Source: an uncultured Gemmatimonadales bacterium
GTDB taxonomy: Bacteria; Gemmatimonadota; Gemmatimonadetes; Gemmatimonadales; GWC2-71-9
DNA: 64,000 nucleotides
Reading direction: 5' to 3'
NCBI GenBank assembly: GCA_947259405.1
Contig: CAMYLY010000011.1
Span: forward strand, 62,001-126,000
Shown: one piece after another, positions 52,758-61,704 of the stretch
Position numbering within the stretch: position 1 is the stretch's first letter
Layout: each line of letters begins with the position of its first letter
Notes under the pieces: model-generated
Told to the model about the DNA's origin: nothing
Database searches by the model: none
The model's input: only the letters and a program-made list of their open reading frames with translations
Program-made: the position numbers and the translations under genes

Positions 52758-55171
52758 CGTTCTGCTCGACCTGCGGCAGCTCGATCACCGACGGCTCCCA
52801 TTTTTGCTCCTCGTGCGGTTCTAAACTGCAAGGTGATACAACGGGGCATCGACGCCCGAGCGCCGAGTCAATCGCCATCAACGAACGGCGCCTGCTCCAG
52901 GCCTTGCGCGACGCAACGCTCGGCGAATACGAAATCCAAGGCGAGATCGGTCGCGGCGGGATGGCGGTGGTGTATCTCGCGCACGACGTCGGCCTCAATC
53001 GCAAGGTCGCGGTGAAGGTCATGTCCCCGGCATTGACCCTCATGGTGGACGGAATACAAGAACGGTTCAAGCGCGAGGCGCAAACGGCGGCGGCGCTCAG
53101 TCATCCCCACATCATCCCGGTGTATGCCGTACGCGAGGCGCACGACCTCGTGTTCTTCGTCATGAAGTACATCGTGGGCCGGTCGCTCGAATCCGTGATC
53201 AAGGAAGTTGGTCCCATGCCGATCCCGGTCACCCAGACGATTCTGAACCAGGCCGGCGGCGCCCTGGCCCACGCGCACAAGCGAGGGATCGTCCATCGGG
53301 ATGTCAAACCCGGCAACATCATGTTGGATGAAGACGGGTGGGTCATCGTGGCGGATTTCGGCATCGCGAAGGTCGCGGAGGCCGAAGCATTGACCATGAC
53401 GGGCGGCGTAGTGGGAACGCCGGCGTATATGAGCCCGGAACAATGCTCTGGTGGCGAGCTCACCGGCGCCGCCGATCAGTACTCGTTGGGCATCGTCGCC
53501 TACGAGATGCTCGCGGGAAGGAAGCCCTTCGACAGCGGTACGATGGTCAACCTCATCTACGACCATTGCCACACACCGCCGCCACCGCTTCTAGAGGCGC
53601 GACCCGACTGTCCACCGGAGCTCGCGGCCGTGATCACTCGCATGATCGAAAAGAGCCCGGCCGACCGGTTCCCGAGTGTGGCGGAAGCCGTCGCGGCCAC
53701 CGGATTTGCCACGGAGAGTTCGCAAGAAGCCGCGCGAACCCACATGTCGACGCTCGCCAAGGTCACCGAAACCGACAAGCTCCTGCATAAGTTTAAGGTG
53801 ACCGGAAGCCCAGCACCGCCTGCCAGGGCGGTCTCGTTCCCACCGAGCACCCCATCGACCCCCATGCCTCAGGCCGACGACGCGCCGGCGACGCGCCGTG
53901 GTGTGCCGGTGTGGGCCTGGGCCGTCCCTCTCGTCGGGGTGACCGGCGCCGCCCTCTGGTTTGCCATGGGACGATCGGAGGGGCCCTCCCCGCAGGAGGC
54001 TGGACCCGCGGTGACCGCCCAGGCTCCGCCCGTGGCCGCCCTCGACGTTCAGCCCCTCACGGCCACCCTGCGGGTGGGCGAGACATTGGCGCTCGACGCG
54101 ATCGCGAGAGGTCCCGACGGTGCGGAAGTGACCGGCGTCTCGCTGACCTGGAACACAAACCCCGCAGGGATCGTTGACATCACCAGGGCCGGCGTCGTTA
54201 CCGCCCGCGCGCCTGGCACAGCACAGGTCACGGCGCAAACGGCAGCCGCTTCCGCGTCGATTGTCGTCACCGTCACGCGACCACGTCTCACCGCAACACC
54301 GACGACCACGCGCCTGGCAGTGACGGCGGTGCAACTCGCGCCTACCGCACTGGACCTGCAGGTTGGTGATCGGGCACGGGTCGCCGCAACGATGACGGAT
54401 CGGACCGGGACGCCGCTGAGTAATCGCCGGGTGGACTGGTCCACGAGCGATGCCGGCGTGGTGCAGGTCGATGCGAATGGCACGGTGACGGCCCTCGCAC
54501 CCGGAAGTGCCAACGTGCGCGCGGCGAGTGAAGGCATCGTAGGACAAACAGTGGTGAGAGTCGCGGCCATGCCCGTGGCGTCGGTCACCGTCACACCGGA
54601 CCAGGTCACGTTGGAGGAACGTGCGACCACGCGGCTGGTGGCGACGTTGCGCGACCCTCAACAGCGAGAACTCACCGACCGCGTCGTAACCTGGGAATCC
54701 AGCGACCCGGAGGTCGCGCGTGTTGGGACCGGGGGGGAGGTCACGGCGGTCGCCACGGGCACGGCTCGCATCACAGCGACGGCCGGGGGCCGATCCGGAT
54801 CAGCGACCATTGCGGTGGCGGCAGTGACACCGCGTCTGGTGACCCCGCCGCGAAATGACCGCGCGGAGATCGAGGGTGTCCTCGAAGCCTATCGCCAAGC
54901 CATCGCCTCGACGAGCGTGACGCAGATCCGCGCGGTGTATCCGACGATGACGTCCGATCAAGAAACATCGTGGAACGGCTTCTTCCGGAGCGTGTCAGAT
55001 TTTGCGCCTGAATTCGATGTCGCCGACATCGTTATCGATGGGACCACGGCAACAGCGCGCATCAACGCCGTCTATCGATACCGAACCAATCAGGATCAGG
55101 CGCGGGATCTCCAACTTGTCGTCCATTTACGTCGCATGACCGACGGTTGGCAGATCGCAACCGTACGATAG
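52754..55171 (+). CDS. zinc-ribbon Ser/Thr protein kinase with Big domains and NTF2-like tail
   Basis: 805 residues from the GTG overlapping the globin stop (GTGA). Residues 4-21 are a zinc ribbon (CSTC, CSSC). The Hanks-type kinase spans ~58-315: GRGGMAVVY, catalytic Lys88, HRDVKPGN, DFGIAK and GTPAYMSPEQ. A transmembrane helix (VWAWAVPLVGVTGAALWFAMG, ~residue 392) is followed by three Big_2-like Ig domains (~425-705) and a C-terminal NTF2/SnoaL-like domain. The kinase is cytoplasmic and the Ig/NTF2 part extracytoplasmic, a sensor layout. Confidence 0.92.
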   Translation: MTFCSTCGSSITDGSHFCSSCGSKLQGDTTGHRRPSAESIAINERRLLQALRDATLGEYEIQGEIGRGGMAVVYLAHDVGLNRKVAVKVMSPALTLMVDGIQERFKREAQTAAALSHPHIIPVYAVREAHDLVFFVMKYIVGRSLESVIKEVGPMPIPVTQTILNQAGGALAHAHKRGIVHRDVKPGNIMLDEDGWVIVADFGIAKVAEAEALTMTGGVVGTPAYMSPEQCSGGELTGAADQYSLGIVAYEMLAGRKPFDSGTMVNLIYDHCHTPPPPLLEARPDCPPELAAVITRMIEKSPADRFPSVAEAVAATGFATESSQEAARTHMSTLAKVTETDKLLHKFKVTGSPAPPARAVSFPPSTPSTPMPQADDAPATRRGVPVWAWAVPLVGVTGAALWFAMGRSEGPSPQEAGPAVTAQAPPVAALDVQPLTATLRVGETLALDAIARGPDGAEVTGVSLTWNTNPAGIVDITRAGVVTARAPGTAQVTAQTAAASASIVVTVTRPRLTATPTTTRLAVTAVQLAPTALDLQVGDRARVAATMTDRTGTPLSNRRVDWSTSDAGVVQVDANGTVTALAPGSANVRAASEGIVGQTVVRVAAMPVASVTVTPDQVTLEERATTRLVATLRDPQQRELTDRVVTWESSDPEVARVGTGGEVTAVATGTARITATAGGRSGSATIAVAAVTPRLVTPPRNDRAEIEGVLEAYRQAIASTSVTQIRAVYPTMTSDQETSWNGFFRSVSDFAPEFDVADIVIDGTTATARINAVYRYRTNQDQARDLQLVVHLRRMTDGWQIATVR

Positions 55172-55186
55172 CGATACTCCCCCAAG

Positions 55187-55204
55187 TGGCCCACTGGTGG
55201 GCCA
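55187..55204. terminator. hairpin between kinase and outer-membrane gene
   Basis: TGGCCCAC-TG-GTGGGCCA, an 8-bp inverted repeat 15 bases after the kinase stop; effective loop four bases. No T run follows, and a GGAGGAA ribosome site for the next gene lies just downstream. Confidence 0.45.
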
Positions 55205-55222
55205 TCACCTCCCGGAGGAACG

Positions 55223-56557
55223 ATGAAACGATATGTGGTTCTGATCTTGCCAGCGCTCCTCGTCGCTCAACCCGCATCGGCACAAGGTCTGCGCGACCTC
55301 ATATCGGAACTCTTCATCTTCGGGAGCGGAGGTGACCCGCTGTTCTTGGTGGGAACCAACGACCCCAACAACCCAACGGCCATCCAGGCCCACGCCGACC
55401 ACTTCGTCCCTTCGGCAGTGGAAGGAAACGGGACACTGATCGCATTCCTCACGAGCGCGATCGGCACGAGCGTTTCGAATCTGCCGATCAGTTCGACGTC
55501 GAGCGGCCAGACGTTCCGATTTGAAGGGGGCGTGCCAATTGCCACGTCGACATCCGCCGGACCCATCTTTGCGGAGCGGGCACAGACACTTGGCAAGGGA
55601 CGCCTATTGATCGGTGCCAACTTCAACGCGTTCCGATTCGCGAAAGTGCGTGGCGTCGACCTCGAGAATATCGACCTGACTTTCACGCACGTGAACGCCG
55701 ACTTTCCGGGGTGTGATACGGTGTTCGCGGGCGACTGTTCGCTGGTGGGGATCCCGGGGCTCGAGAACGACTATATGACGCTCGATCTCGATCTGAATCT
55801 CGATGTCACCGCGACGGTGTTCAATCTAAACTACGGCTTGCTCGACAACGTCGACATCGGTATCGCCATCCCGGTCATCTCCACGTCGTTGCGCGGTACG
55901 AGTGTCGCCCAGGTGAGGCCGTTCGGCGGTCCGACGGCAGCACACTTCTTTGCCGGCACAACCGACAACCCGGAGCTGAACGCCTCGCAAACGGTTGAGG
56001 GATCGTCCACAGGCCTTGGTGACGTGGCCGCGCGCCTGAAAGTGCGGCTGGCACAAAACGACCACAGCGCGTTCGCTCTTCTGGCGGACGCCCGATTCAA
56101 CACAGGATCGGCCAGCGACTTCCTTGGTGCCGGGCACTTTTCCATTCGAGGGGTTGGGATCGCGTCAGCACAGTTCGGGAATTTCTCTCCCCACGCCAAC
56201 GTTGGGTATGCGTACCGAGACAGTGAGGTCCTCACCGATGCTCTGTTGGCTACCGTCGGCTTCGACCACAAGTTGGCCGATTGGGCCACGCTTGCCGTCG
56301 ACTTGATTTCGGAACTCCAGGTGGGAGATTCCAAGCTCGCCGTCCCCGGCGATCACCACTTCGATGTGCCCTTCCGCCGATCGGTGACGCCGACGAACAT
56401 CCCGAACATCCGCGACGATATCGTCAACGGGTCGCTCGGGATGAAGTTTGTCGCTGCGCCGGGACTCATCATCGTGACCAACGGCCTCATCCCCCTCAAC
56501 AAGGGTGGGCTCCGCCCCAACGTTGGGTTCACGCTGGGTCTCGAATACGGATTCTAG
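55223..56557 (+). CDS. outer-membrane beta-barrel protein, transporter-like
   Basis: 444 residues with signal peptide (VVLILPALLVAQPASAQ) and a good ribosome site (GGAGG). The rest is a beta-rich barrel with alternating hydrophobic strands (GKGRLLIGANFNAFRFA, LLDNVDIGIAIPVIS, FSPHANVGYAYRD) and the terminal Phe in GLEYGF, typical of outer-membrane insertion. It resembles the 'transporter' porin-like proteins of FadL/DUF-type, but the cargo is unknown. Confidence 0.75.
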   Translation: MKRYVVLILPALLVAQPASAQGLRDLISELFIFGSGGDPLFLVGTNDPNNPTAIQAHADHFVPSAVEGNGTLIAFLTSAIGTSVSNLPISSTSSGQTFRFEGGVPIATSTSAGPIFAERAQTLGKGRLLIGANFNAFRFAKVRGVDLENIDLTFTHVNADFPGCDTVFAGDCSLVGIPGLENDYMTLDLDLNLDVTATVFNLNYGLLDNVDIGIAIPVISTSLRGTSVAQVRPFGGPTAAHFFAGTTDNPELNASQTVEGSSTGLGDVAARLKVRLAQNDHSAFALLADARFNTGSASDFLGAGHFSIRGVGIASAQFGNFSPHANVGYAYRDSEVLTDALLATVGFDHKLADWATLAVDLISELQVGDSKLAVPGDHHFDVPFRRSVTPTNIPNIRDDIVNGSLGMKFVAAPGLIIVTNGLIPLNKGGLRPNVGFTLGLEYGF

Positions 56558-56560
56558 GGC

Positions 56561-57094
56561 ATGGGTGGGGCGAACGACGCCGAGACCCTGATCGACGGAA
56601 CGCTACCGGCGAAGCCCGAGGACTTGTTTCGGCGTCTCGACGAGCTCGATATCTCTTTTGAGAACCACACACATGCACCCGTGTTCACCGTCGACGAGGC
56701 ACGGGCCATTCGCGGCGACCTCCCCGGTTGCCACACCAAGAATCTGTTTGTTCGGGACAAGAAGGAGCGGATGTGGTTGATCGTCTGCGAGCAAGACGCG
56801 CCCGTGCAGCTCCGTGAGATGGAATCCGTGATCAGTTCGAAACGCTTGTCGTTTGGCAGTCCGAAGCGGTTGATGCACTACCTAGGAGTCATTCCAGGAG
56901 CCGTAAATCCATTCGCCGTCATGAACGACGGGACACGCAGCGTGCAGGTGGTGGTCGACAGAGAGATCCTCGCGAAGGAACCGCTCAACTTCCACCCGCT
57001 GGACAACGCCATGACCACCGCCATCGGCGCCAACGATCTTCTTCGGTTCTTGGAGGCCGAAGGTCATCCACCCTTGATGGTCGACCTTCCATAG
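56561..57094 (+). CDS. YbaK/ProX-type aminoacyl-tRNA deacylase
   Basis: 177 residues, three bases after the outer-membrane gene. The YbaK/EbsC fold is clear: ELDISFENHTHAPVFTVDEA, LPGCHTKNLFVRDKK, GSPKRLMHYLGVIPGAVNPFAV, FHPLDNAMTTAIGANDLLRFLE. It most resembles the stand-alone PrdX/ProX group that hydrolyses Ala-tRNA(Pro). It would correct mischarged tRNA in the cytoplasm. Confidence 0.9.
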   Translation: MGGANDAETLIDGTLPAKPEDLFRRLDELDISFENHTHAPVFTVDEARAIRGDLPGCHTKNLFVRDKKERMWLIVCEQDAPVQLREMESVISSKRLSFGSPKRLMHYLGVIPGAVNPFAVMNDGTRSVQVVVDREILAKEPLNFHPLDNAMTTAIGANDLLRFLEAEGHPPLMVDLP

Positions 57095-57106
57095 GACCCC
57101 GACGGC

Positions 57107-57757
57107 TTACGGCAACGTGACGTCGGTGATCCGGAAGGTGATCATGTACTCGTAGACGTCGCCACCGATCTCGAACGGTAGAAACAGCCCAAATGTGCGC
57201 CCACGATTGTCGAGCGCAGGCTGGAGCTCTTCCAAGGTCATGCGCCGATAAGGCACGAAAAGCGGTTGTTCGATCCATTGTGCGGCTGGCGACAAGTACA
57301 CCAGATGCACGGGGAGGATGAAGTCACGTTTCGTATCACCAGCACGGACGACCTCAGGTTGTTGAGGATCACGCCGGTCTTCGTACCGAATGTGGCGGCG
57401 CATGACTTTGTGCGGCGCACCGCGGAGGTCGATGAAGAGAGCGTCGTCCCAGTGCATGGTGAGGGGCTGGTCCGTTTTGTTCATGAGTTCAAACGGGAGT
57501 CGCGACTCCCGGACCTCGATCTCGAGGCGAATCAACCCATCCTCCACGAGGTAGGACGTGCCTTCATCCTCGACCACCTCCGCGTACTGCGCCACACCAA
57601 ACCGCGACTCGGCATCGCCGCTACGATCGACGTCCACGAGCCCAACAGTGTACGTGGCTGCCAGACCGGGGGCGCAGGCGGCGGCGGACGCAGCCACCAC
57701 TGGAACGACGATAAGTCCGAGCTGCCTCCGGACGGCGTGGCTGAAACGATTCAACAC
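57107..57757 (-). CDS. hypothetical lipoprotein
   Basis: 216 residues from a GTG start; signal with lipobox (SAAAC, about Cys28). Beta-rich body (IRLEIEVRESRLPFELMNKTDQPLTMHWDDALFID) of unknown fold. It ends with a conserved-looking YEYMITFRITDV. Convergent with the deacylase gene. No function is recognised. Confidence 0.7.
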   Translation of the reverse strand: MLNRFSHAVRRQLGLIVVPVVAASAAACAPGLAATYTVGLVDVDRSGDAESRFGVAQYAEVVEDEGTSYLVEDGLIRLEIEVRESRLPFELMNKTDQPLTMHWDDALFIDLRGAPHKVMRRHIRYEDRRDPQQPEVVRAGDTKRDFILPVHLVYLSPAAQWIEQPLFVPYRRMTLEELQPALDNRGRTFGLFLPFEIGGDVYEYMITFRITDVTLP

Positions 57758-57876
57758 AGAGGTAGTCTGCCTTTCGAGTATCGCGGCCGCTCGCCATGAG
57801 TCCCGCGGGTCGGGAGGTCAGACGCGGGGGCCGGCTATCTCCCGATCAAGTTAATGCGTGGTTCCGGCAGCGGCCG

Positions 57877-57898
57877 AGGCCGGCAGTTGCGCCGGCCT
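57877..57898. promoter_or_regulatory. GC-rich inverted repeat ahead of small gene
   Basis: AGGCCGGC-AGTTGC-GCCGGCCT, a perfect 8-bp stem with 6-base loop, 20 bases before the start at 57919. No T run. It could end transcription from the left or form a leader structure for the small gene. Confidence 0.4.
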
Positions 57899-57918
57899 GA
57901 CCGTGTGCCTACCCGTTG

Positions 57919-58194
57919 ATGATGTCACGTGCCTTTGTCAATGAAGATGCGGACGGACCTGAGCCACGGTACGCCCTCCCCAAGCGTGACGATCCCGGTT
58001 TCGATCGCGCGGCCGCGTGGGCGTTGATCGAGGGTGCGCACCAGGGCGACTCGCGCAGCGCCGAGCTCGCCACCGGATACGAGTGGGGCGACGCCAAACT
58101 GCGGCCGCATGTTGAAGACATCCTCGCCGAAGCGCGGGAATCCGGGAACGAGCGGCTTGAACAGCTGGCCACGCGGTTCCTGAAGGGCTGGTGA
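57919..58194 (+). CDS. small conserved-looking acidic protein
   Basis: 91 residues from the ATG at 57919. Begins MSRAFVNEDADG and has a patterned body (YALPKRDDPGFDRAAAWALIEGA, ATGYEWGDAKLRPHVEDILAEA). I believe small proteins starting this way occur in Gemmatimonadota and Acidobacteriota, sometimes beside GreA, but I cannot name a family. Soluble, no signal. It is followed by the DUF2279 gene (7 bases). Confidence 0.65.
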   Translation: MMSRAFVNEDADGPEPRYALPKRDDPGFDRAAAWALIEGAHQGDSRSAELATGYEWGDAKLRPHVEDILAEARESGNERLEQLATRFLKGW

Positions 58195-58201
58195 CACGCC
58201 A

Positions 58202-59028
58202 GTGCGTGTCATTGTCCCGCTGGCGGTCGCCTGGAGTGTCGGAGCCCTGCCGCTGAACGCACAAAGATGCTCCCCCGTACGGAGCAGTCGCGTCAGCCTC
58301 GTTGCGGGCGCGTATGCCATCACACAAACGGCAGTGCTCCTCGCGCGTCACGACCGGTGGTGGCCCGACCCGAGCGGCGCATTCGCCTTCGTGTGGGATG
58401 TCAGCCCAAGCAACGGTCAGGATCGCTATCTCCACGCGTTCGCTGGATACCAGATTTCACAGCTCACTGCACAGGCATGGGACTGGACGTGCCTGTCACC
58501 GACGGCCGCTGGCTGGCTGGGTGCCGCCGTCTCCATGGGATTTTCGTTATCCAAAGAGATCGGCGACGGTTTCCAGCCGGCCAAGGGCTTCTCGGCGCCG
58601 GACATGATGGCGGCGACCGCTGGTGCGGCACTCCCTGCCCTGCACCGGCAGGTCCCGTTCTCTCGTGCGGTGCTCATCAAGTTCAACTACTGGCCATCGG
58701 ACGAACTCCAAGACCCGATGGCCAATCTCACGGTCGCCAGCGACTACGCCGGCCAGCGCTACTACCTGGCGTTCAACCCCCCGGCAGGGTACCCGGTGGT
58801 GCCAGCGCGTGGCCCGACTGGCTCGGATTCGCCGTCGGACACAGTGTCGAAACCTGGACACTCCAACCGGCGGTGAGCCAGTGGTATGTGACGCTGGACC
58901 TGAATGCGCGAGGCATACCGATCCACACGGGTTGGTGGCAGGCGCTCGCCACCGTGGTAGACCAGTTTCACATCCCGCTGCCCGGAATTCGCATTCAACG
59001 TGGTGACGTTGTGGTGGGTCTGTTCTAA
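58202..59028 (+). pseudogene. DUF2279 (YfiM-like) gene interrupted by a one-base frameshift
   Basis: The first frame (58202-58876) encodes a signal peptide and a DUF2279 body: YLHAFAGYQISQLTAQAW, SMGFSLSKEIGDGF, FSAPDMMAATAGA, then FNYWPSDE and YYLAFNP. After a run of six C (58777-58782) the sense continues in the next frame: AWPDWLGFAVGHSVETWTL and a typical C-terminus to 59028. One additional C would restore a single ~275-residue protein. Either a sequencing or assembly error in the homopolymer, or a true frameshift/recoding. The ORF ending at 58876 has a non-family tail. Confidence 0.75.
58777..58782 (+). other. C6 homopolymer at the DUF2279 frameshift
   Basis: Run of six C between FN and the following Pro/Gly codons. 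Adding one base joins the two coding frames exactly where the family's conserved text resumes. Confidence 0.7.
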
Positions 59029-59148
59029 CGGCCCGGCCTGCCACCCCCGGTGATGGCACCACACATGAAGCCGCCACCCCTCCCCCGCGCTTGTGACGCT
59101 TGTGGCAATCAATACCTTTCTCGCTAGGGCAGTCGACGGAGTGGACGG

Positions 59149-59724
59149 GTGCGATCCCACCTCATCGGAATTTCGCTGTGCGTGGCGTGCGTGGCATGTG
59201 CAGGGAAAACCGACTACCGGATCTCGTGGACTATCGACGCCGTACGTCCGGGAGGTGCGCGGTGGCAGTTCGCGACAGGCTTGACCACGGACGTACCGGA
59301 ACTGTGGAGTGTGACCGGCCGCAACATTCGGATTGTGCATGAGACGCCCGTGACACCCCACGACACCGTCGGCATCCTCTATTGGCATCACACCGAGGTC
59401 CCGCTCGTGACGAAATCGCGGGACACGGATTGCCGAACCGTCACTCGCCCTGGGAGTGTGACCACACGACGGGTGTGTTACTCACAGATCTACCGGGTGG
59501 AAGCGCAATGTGATGGCAACTGCCGCCAGAAGATCCTGCGCGCCGTTGCGGATTCCCTTGACGCCGAGACGATTATTGTTGCCGAAGAGCGGCTCGTGTT
59601 CAGAGGATTGGACGGAGAACAGGCGATCGTGCCCCAAACGTATGCGCAGAACGACGGGTTCCGAGGAACATATGTGATGATCGTGTCACGCGCCGAGCCA
59701 ATGACAACAATGAAGGAGAGATAG
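59149..59724 (+). CDS. hypothetical lipoprotein, cysteine-containing
   Basis: 191 residues from GTG 59149. A short signal ends in VACVACAGK (lipobox-like). The body has WSVTGRNIRIVHETP, SRDTDCRTV and YSQIYRVEAQCDGNCRQKILRAVADSL; the Cys residues may form disulfides. No family recognised. It precedes another anchored hypothetical gene by seven bases, so the two are likely cotranscribed. Confidence 0.6.
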   Translation: MRSHLIGISLCVACVACAGKTDYRISWTIDAVRPGGARWQFATGLTTDVPELWSVTGRNIRIVHETPVTPHDTVGILYWHHTEVPLVTKSRDTDCRTVTRPGSVTTRRVCYSQIYRVEAQCDGNCRQKILRAVADSLDAETIIVAEERLVFRGLDGEQAIVPQTYAQNDGFRGTYVMIVSRAEPMTTMKER

Positions 59725-59731
59725 GAGCATC

Positions 59732-60283
59732 ATGACTTGGGTAATCGCGTTCTTTGCTGTCTTTGGCATCGCCGTACTCCTCCTCGTCCTCCAGGCGAAG
59801 AAGGCCGGCCCGCGCCAAGTTCCTGGGGCTGACATCGATAGCGGACGCACCGTGGTTCGGGTAACGGCCGCAGAACCTGGAGCCGGTTGGCAGGAACTCG
59901 GTAGCAAGACGCGGGTCGACGGGATCAACCTACGCTTCGATCACAATGATGACCCACAAGCCCAGGCGACACTGCTGGTGCCCGAACGCGACCGAGGTGG
60001 TCGAAACACGTTCACGCACAACTTGACCGTCGCACTCACCGACACGTTTGAAACCCATCACGTCCACACGGCGGGATACGTGTTCCGAGTACGCCTCCGC
60101 GGAGATGCCGCGGTCGCCGGCAAGGAAGTGAAGATCCAGATGAAGGTCAGTGGAGACGGCAAGGCCTACGGTGGTCACATCGAGAACGACTCCGGCAAGC
60201 GACGCGCGGGGGCGGCGAGCAAGGCCGCCGTTGGTGGGTGGATCGAGATCGAGTGGGCCGAGGTGCTCCAGCTGCGCGCGTAG
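59732..60283 (+). CDS. hypothetical membrane-anchored beta-rich protein
   Basis: 183 residues. One N-terminal helix (VIAFFAVFGIAVLLLVLQA) then a soluble beta-rich domain (TVVRVTAAEPGAGWQELG, FTHNLTVALTDTFETHHVHTAGYVFRVRLRG, KEVKIQMKVSGDGKAYGG). No family recognised. A terminator-like hairpin follows. Confidence 0.65.
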   Translation: MTWVIAFFAVFGIAVLLLVLQAKKAGPRQVPGADIDSGRTVVRVTAAEPGAGWQELGSKTRVDGINLRFDHNDDPQAQATLLVPERDRGGRNTFTHNLTVALTDTFETHHVHTAGYVFRVRLRGDAAVAGKEVKIQMKVSGDGKAYGGHIENDSGKRRAGAASKAAVGGWIEIEWAEVLQLRA

Positions 60284-60302
60284 CCATTCGCAAATAAGCG
60301 AA

Positions 60303-60330
60303 GGCGGACACCTCATGAGAGGCGCCCGCC
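60303..60330. terminator. bidirectional terminator hairpin
   Basis: GGCGGACACCTC-ATGA-GAGGCGCCCGCC, a 12-bp stem with two mismatches on the plus strand that become G-U pairs on the minus strand, where it is followed by TTCGCTTATTT. It lies between two convergent genes and probably ends the DUF481 transcript from the right. Confidence 0.6.
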
Positions 60331-60343
60331 AGCACTATGTGGT

Positions 60344-60362
60344 CGGCCGTTGCTAACGGCCG
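60344..60362. terminator. hairpin overlapping the DUF481 stop codon
   Basis: CGGCCGTT-GCT-AACGGCCG, a perfect 8-bp stem; the DUF481 stop codon (minus strand) lies in its loop/arm. Together with the hairpin at 60303-60330 it forms a double 3' structure. Confidence 0.5.
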
Positions 60363-61417
60363 ATCGTATACGTCAGCGACGTCGTGATCAGCATATCCCC
60401 TTTGCCAATCCCCGGTGGCGGGTTGTTGTTGACTTCATTCCGCACCCCGATGCGGAACCCCAGACCCTTGTACACAGTTGTGGTGAGACTAGCGTCGGAG
60501 ACGAGGCGATAGTCGTTGAAGTCCTTGGTGCTGGGCGACCAGTTCAGATCCCAGGCAAGGAGCGCCGGTCCAAGAACCTGACGCAATCCGGTGCCGCCGC
60601 CGATCGTCGGAGTGGTGCTCGTGCCACCCGAGGTGAATGCCTCGCGGCGATAGCCTCCCGACGCGTTGAATCGCAGGTCGGTGGTGGCGTTTTGGATCAC
60701 CTGGATACCGATACCAGCGTCGTAGTTGGATCGCAGATCGATATCCTGAAACTGATCGCGTTGCTGGCTCGTCTGCGCGAAGAAGAAGAACCGCGGCCCC
60801 ACGAACAAGTCCACTCGCAAGGACCCCCAATAGCGCTCGACGGTCTTCTCCAGATCACCCGTTCCCAAATCGGAAGACTGCGTAGCCGCACCGAGCTTGA
60901 GCGTGATACGGTCCTTTGGACTGTTGCGACCGACCTCGAGTGCGCCGTCAATCCCGCGTGACTTGCTGTTGCCACTCTGGTTCGTGAACCCGAGGCTAGC
61001 TGTGGCACCCCAGAACATGCCCATCGGCGAGAAGTAGCCGATGCGCACGGGTTCGAGCGCAGCGAGATTGGCGGGATCACCAACCGCCACAAGGGCATCG
61101 AATCCCACGGTTCGCGTGGAGCCGTCCGTTACGGACAGCCGCAACTGGTTTGCGGCCGTCGTGACGGTGCCGGCGACGATGCTGCCATCCGACAGCCGAA
61201 CGCCAATCGAACTCGTCGAGGAAAACGAGGCGACATCCGCCGGGGCGATCTTGAGCTCACCGCCCGCATGCTCAAACACCCACGACCCAGCGTCGATACC
61301 CTTGAGCGTGCCTGTCAGCCGGTCACCGTTCGTCAGCTGTAGCTGCTGCTGAGCCACAGCAGGCGCCACGGCGAGCGTGAGCCCGCCAACCATCAATGCC
61401 CACAGTCGTTTCTGCAT
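60353..61417 (-). CDS. DUF481 outer-membrane protein
   Basis: ATG at 61417 with AGGAG ribosome site; 354 residues. Signal peptide (LWALMVGGLTLAVAPAVAQ), a short N-terminal domain (LTNGDRLTGTLKGIDAGSW, a LysM/SH3-like strand pattern common in DUF481 proteins), then the DUF481 barrel (GFTNQSGNSKSRGIDGALE, RYWGSLRVDLFVGPRFFFFA, ...LITTSLTYTIGR). Function unknown; probably salt- or metal-stress related in some bacteria. Divergent from the PAS gene. Confidence 0.9.
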   Translation of the reverse strand: MQKRLWALMVGGLTLAVAPAVAQQQLQLTNGDRLTGTLKGIDAGSWVFEHAGGELKIAPADVASFSSTSSIGVRLSDGSIVAGTVTTAANQLRLSVTDGSTRTVGFDALVAVGDPANLAALEPVRIGYFSPMGMFWGATASLGFTNQSGNSKSRGIDGALEVGRNSPKDRITLKLGAATQSSDLGTGDLEKTVERYWGSLRVDLFVGPRFFFFAQTSQQRDQFQDIDLRSNYDAGIGIQVIQNATTDLRFNASGGYRREAFTSGGTSTTPTIGGGTGLRQVLGPALLAWDLNWSPSTKDFNDYRLVSDASLTTTVYKGLGFRIGVRNEVNNNPPPGIGKGDMLITTSLTYTIGR

Positions 61418-61552
61418 CACTATGACTCCTGGTCAAGACATAAACGTGTTTGCGTTGTCGGTTGAAAAAGCAAGCCGCATACCGCGACGCGCCCCAGTAT
61501 AACTAGTTGTGGGATAGGAGCTTAGAGATGGAACGGGAGTGAAGGAGCGGAC

Positions 61553-61584
61553 GTGTTTCAGATCGGAGAGCCCGATCTGAACAC
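61553..61584. promoter_or_regulatory. 13-bp inverted repeat in the divergent DUF481/PAS gap
   Basis: GTG-T-TTCAGATCGG AGAGC CCGATCTGAA CAC: the core is a perfect 10-bp pairing, 13 bp with one bulged base. It lies 121 bases before the PAS start and 136 bases before the DUF481 start in a 287-base gene-free gap. No T run. It could be an operator or an RNA hairpin. Elsewhere in this gap I see only a weak TATAAC at 61498-61503. Confidence 0.6.
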
Positions 61585-61704
61585 AAGCGTGTCGGACCGG
61601 TACAGGCCCGCCTGAGACCTACGTCACCCGAGAGCACCAGGACGGCTCATTGATCCGACCCGGACCGCGCGCGACATTTTGGGAAATCCCCCCAAGGCGT
61701 GACC

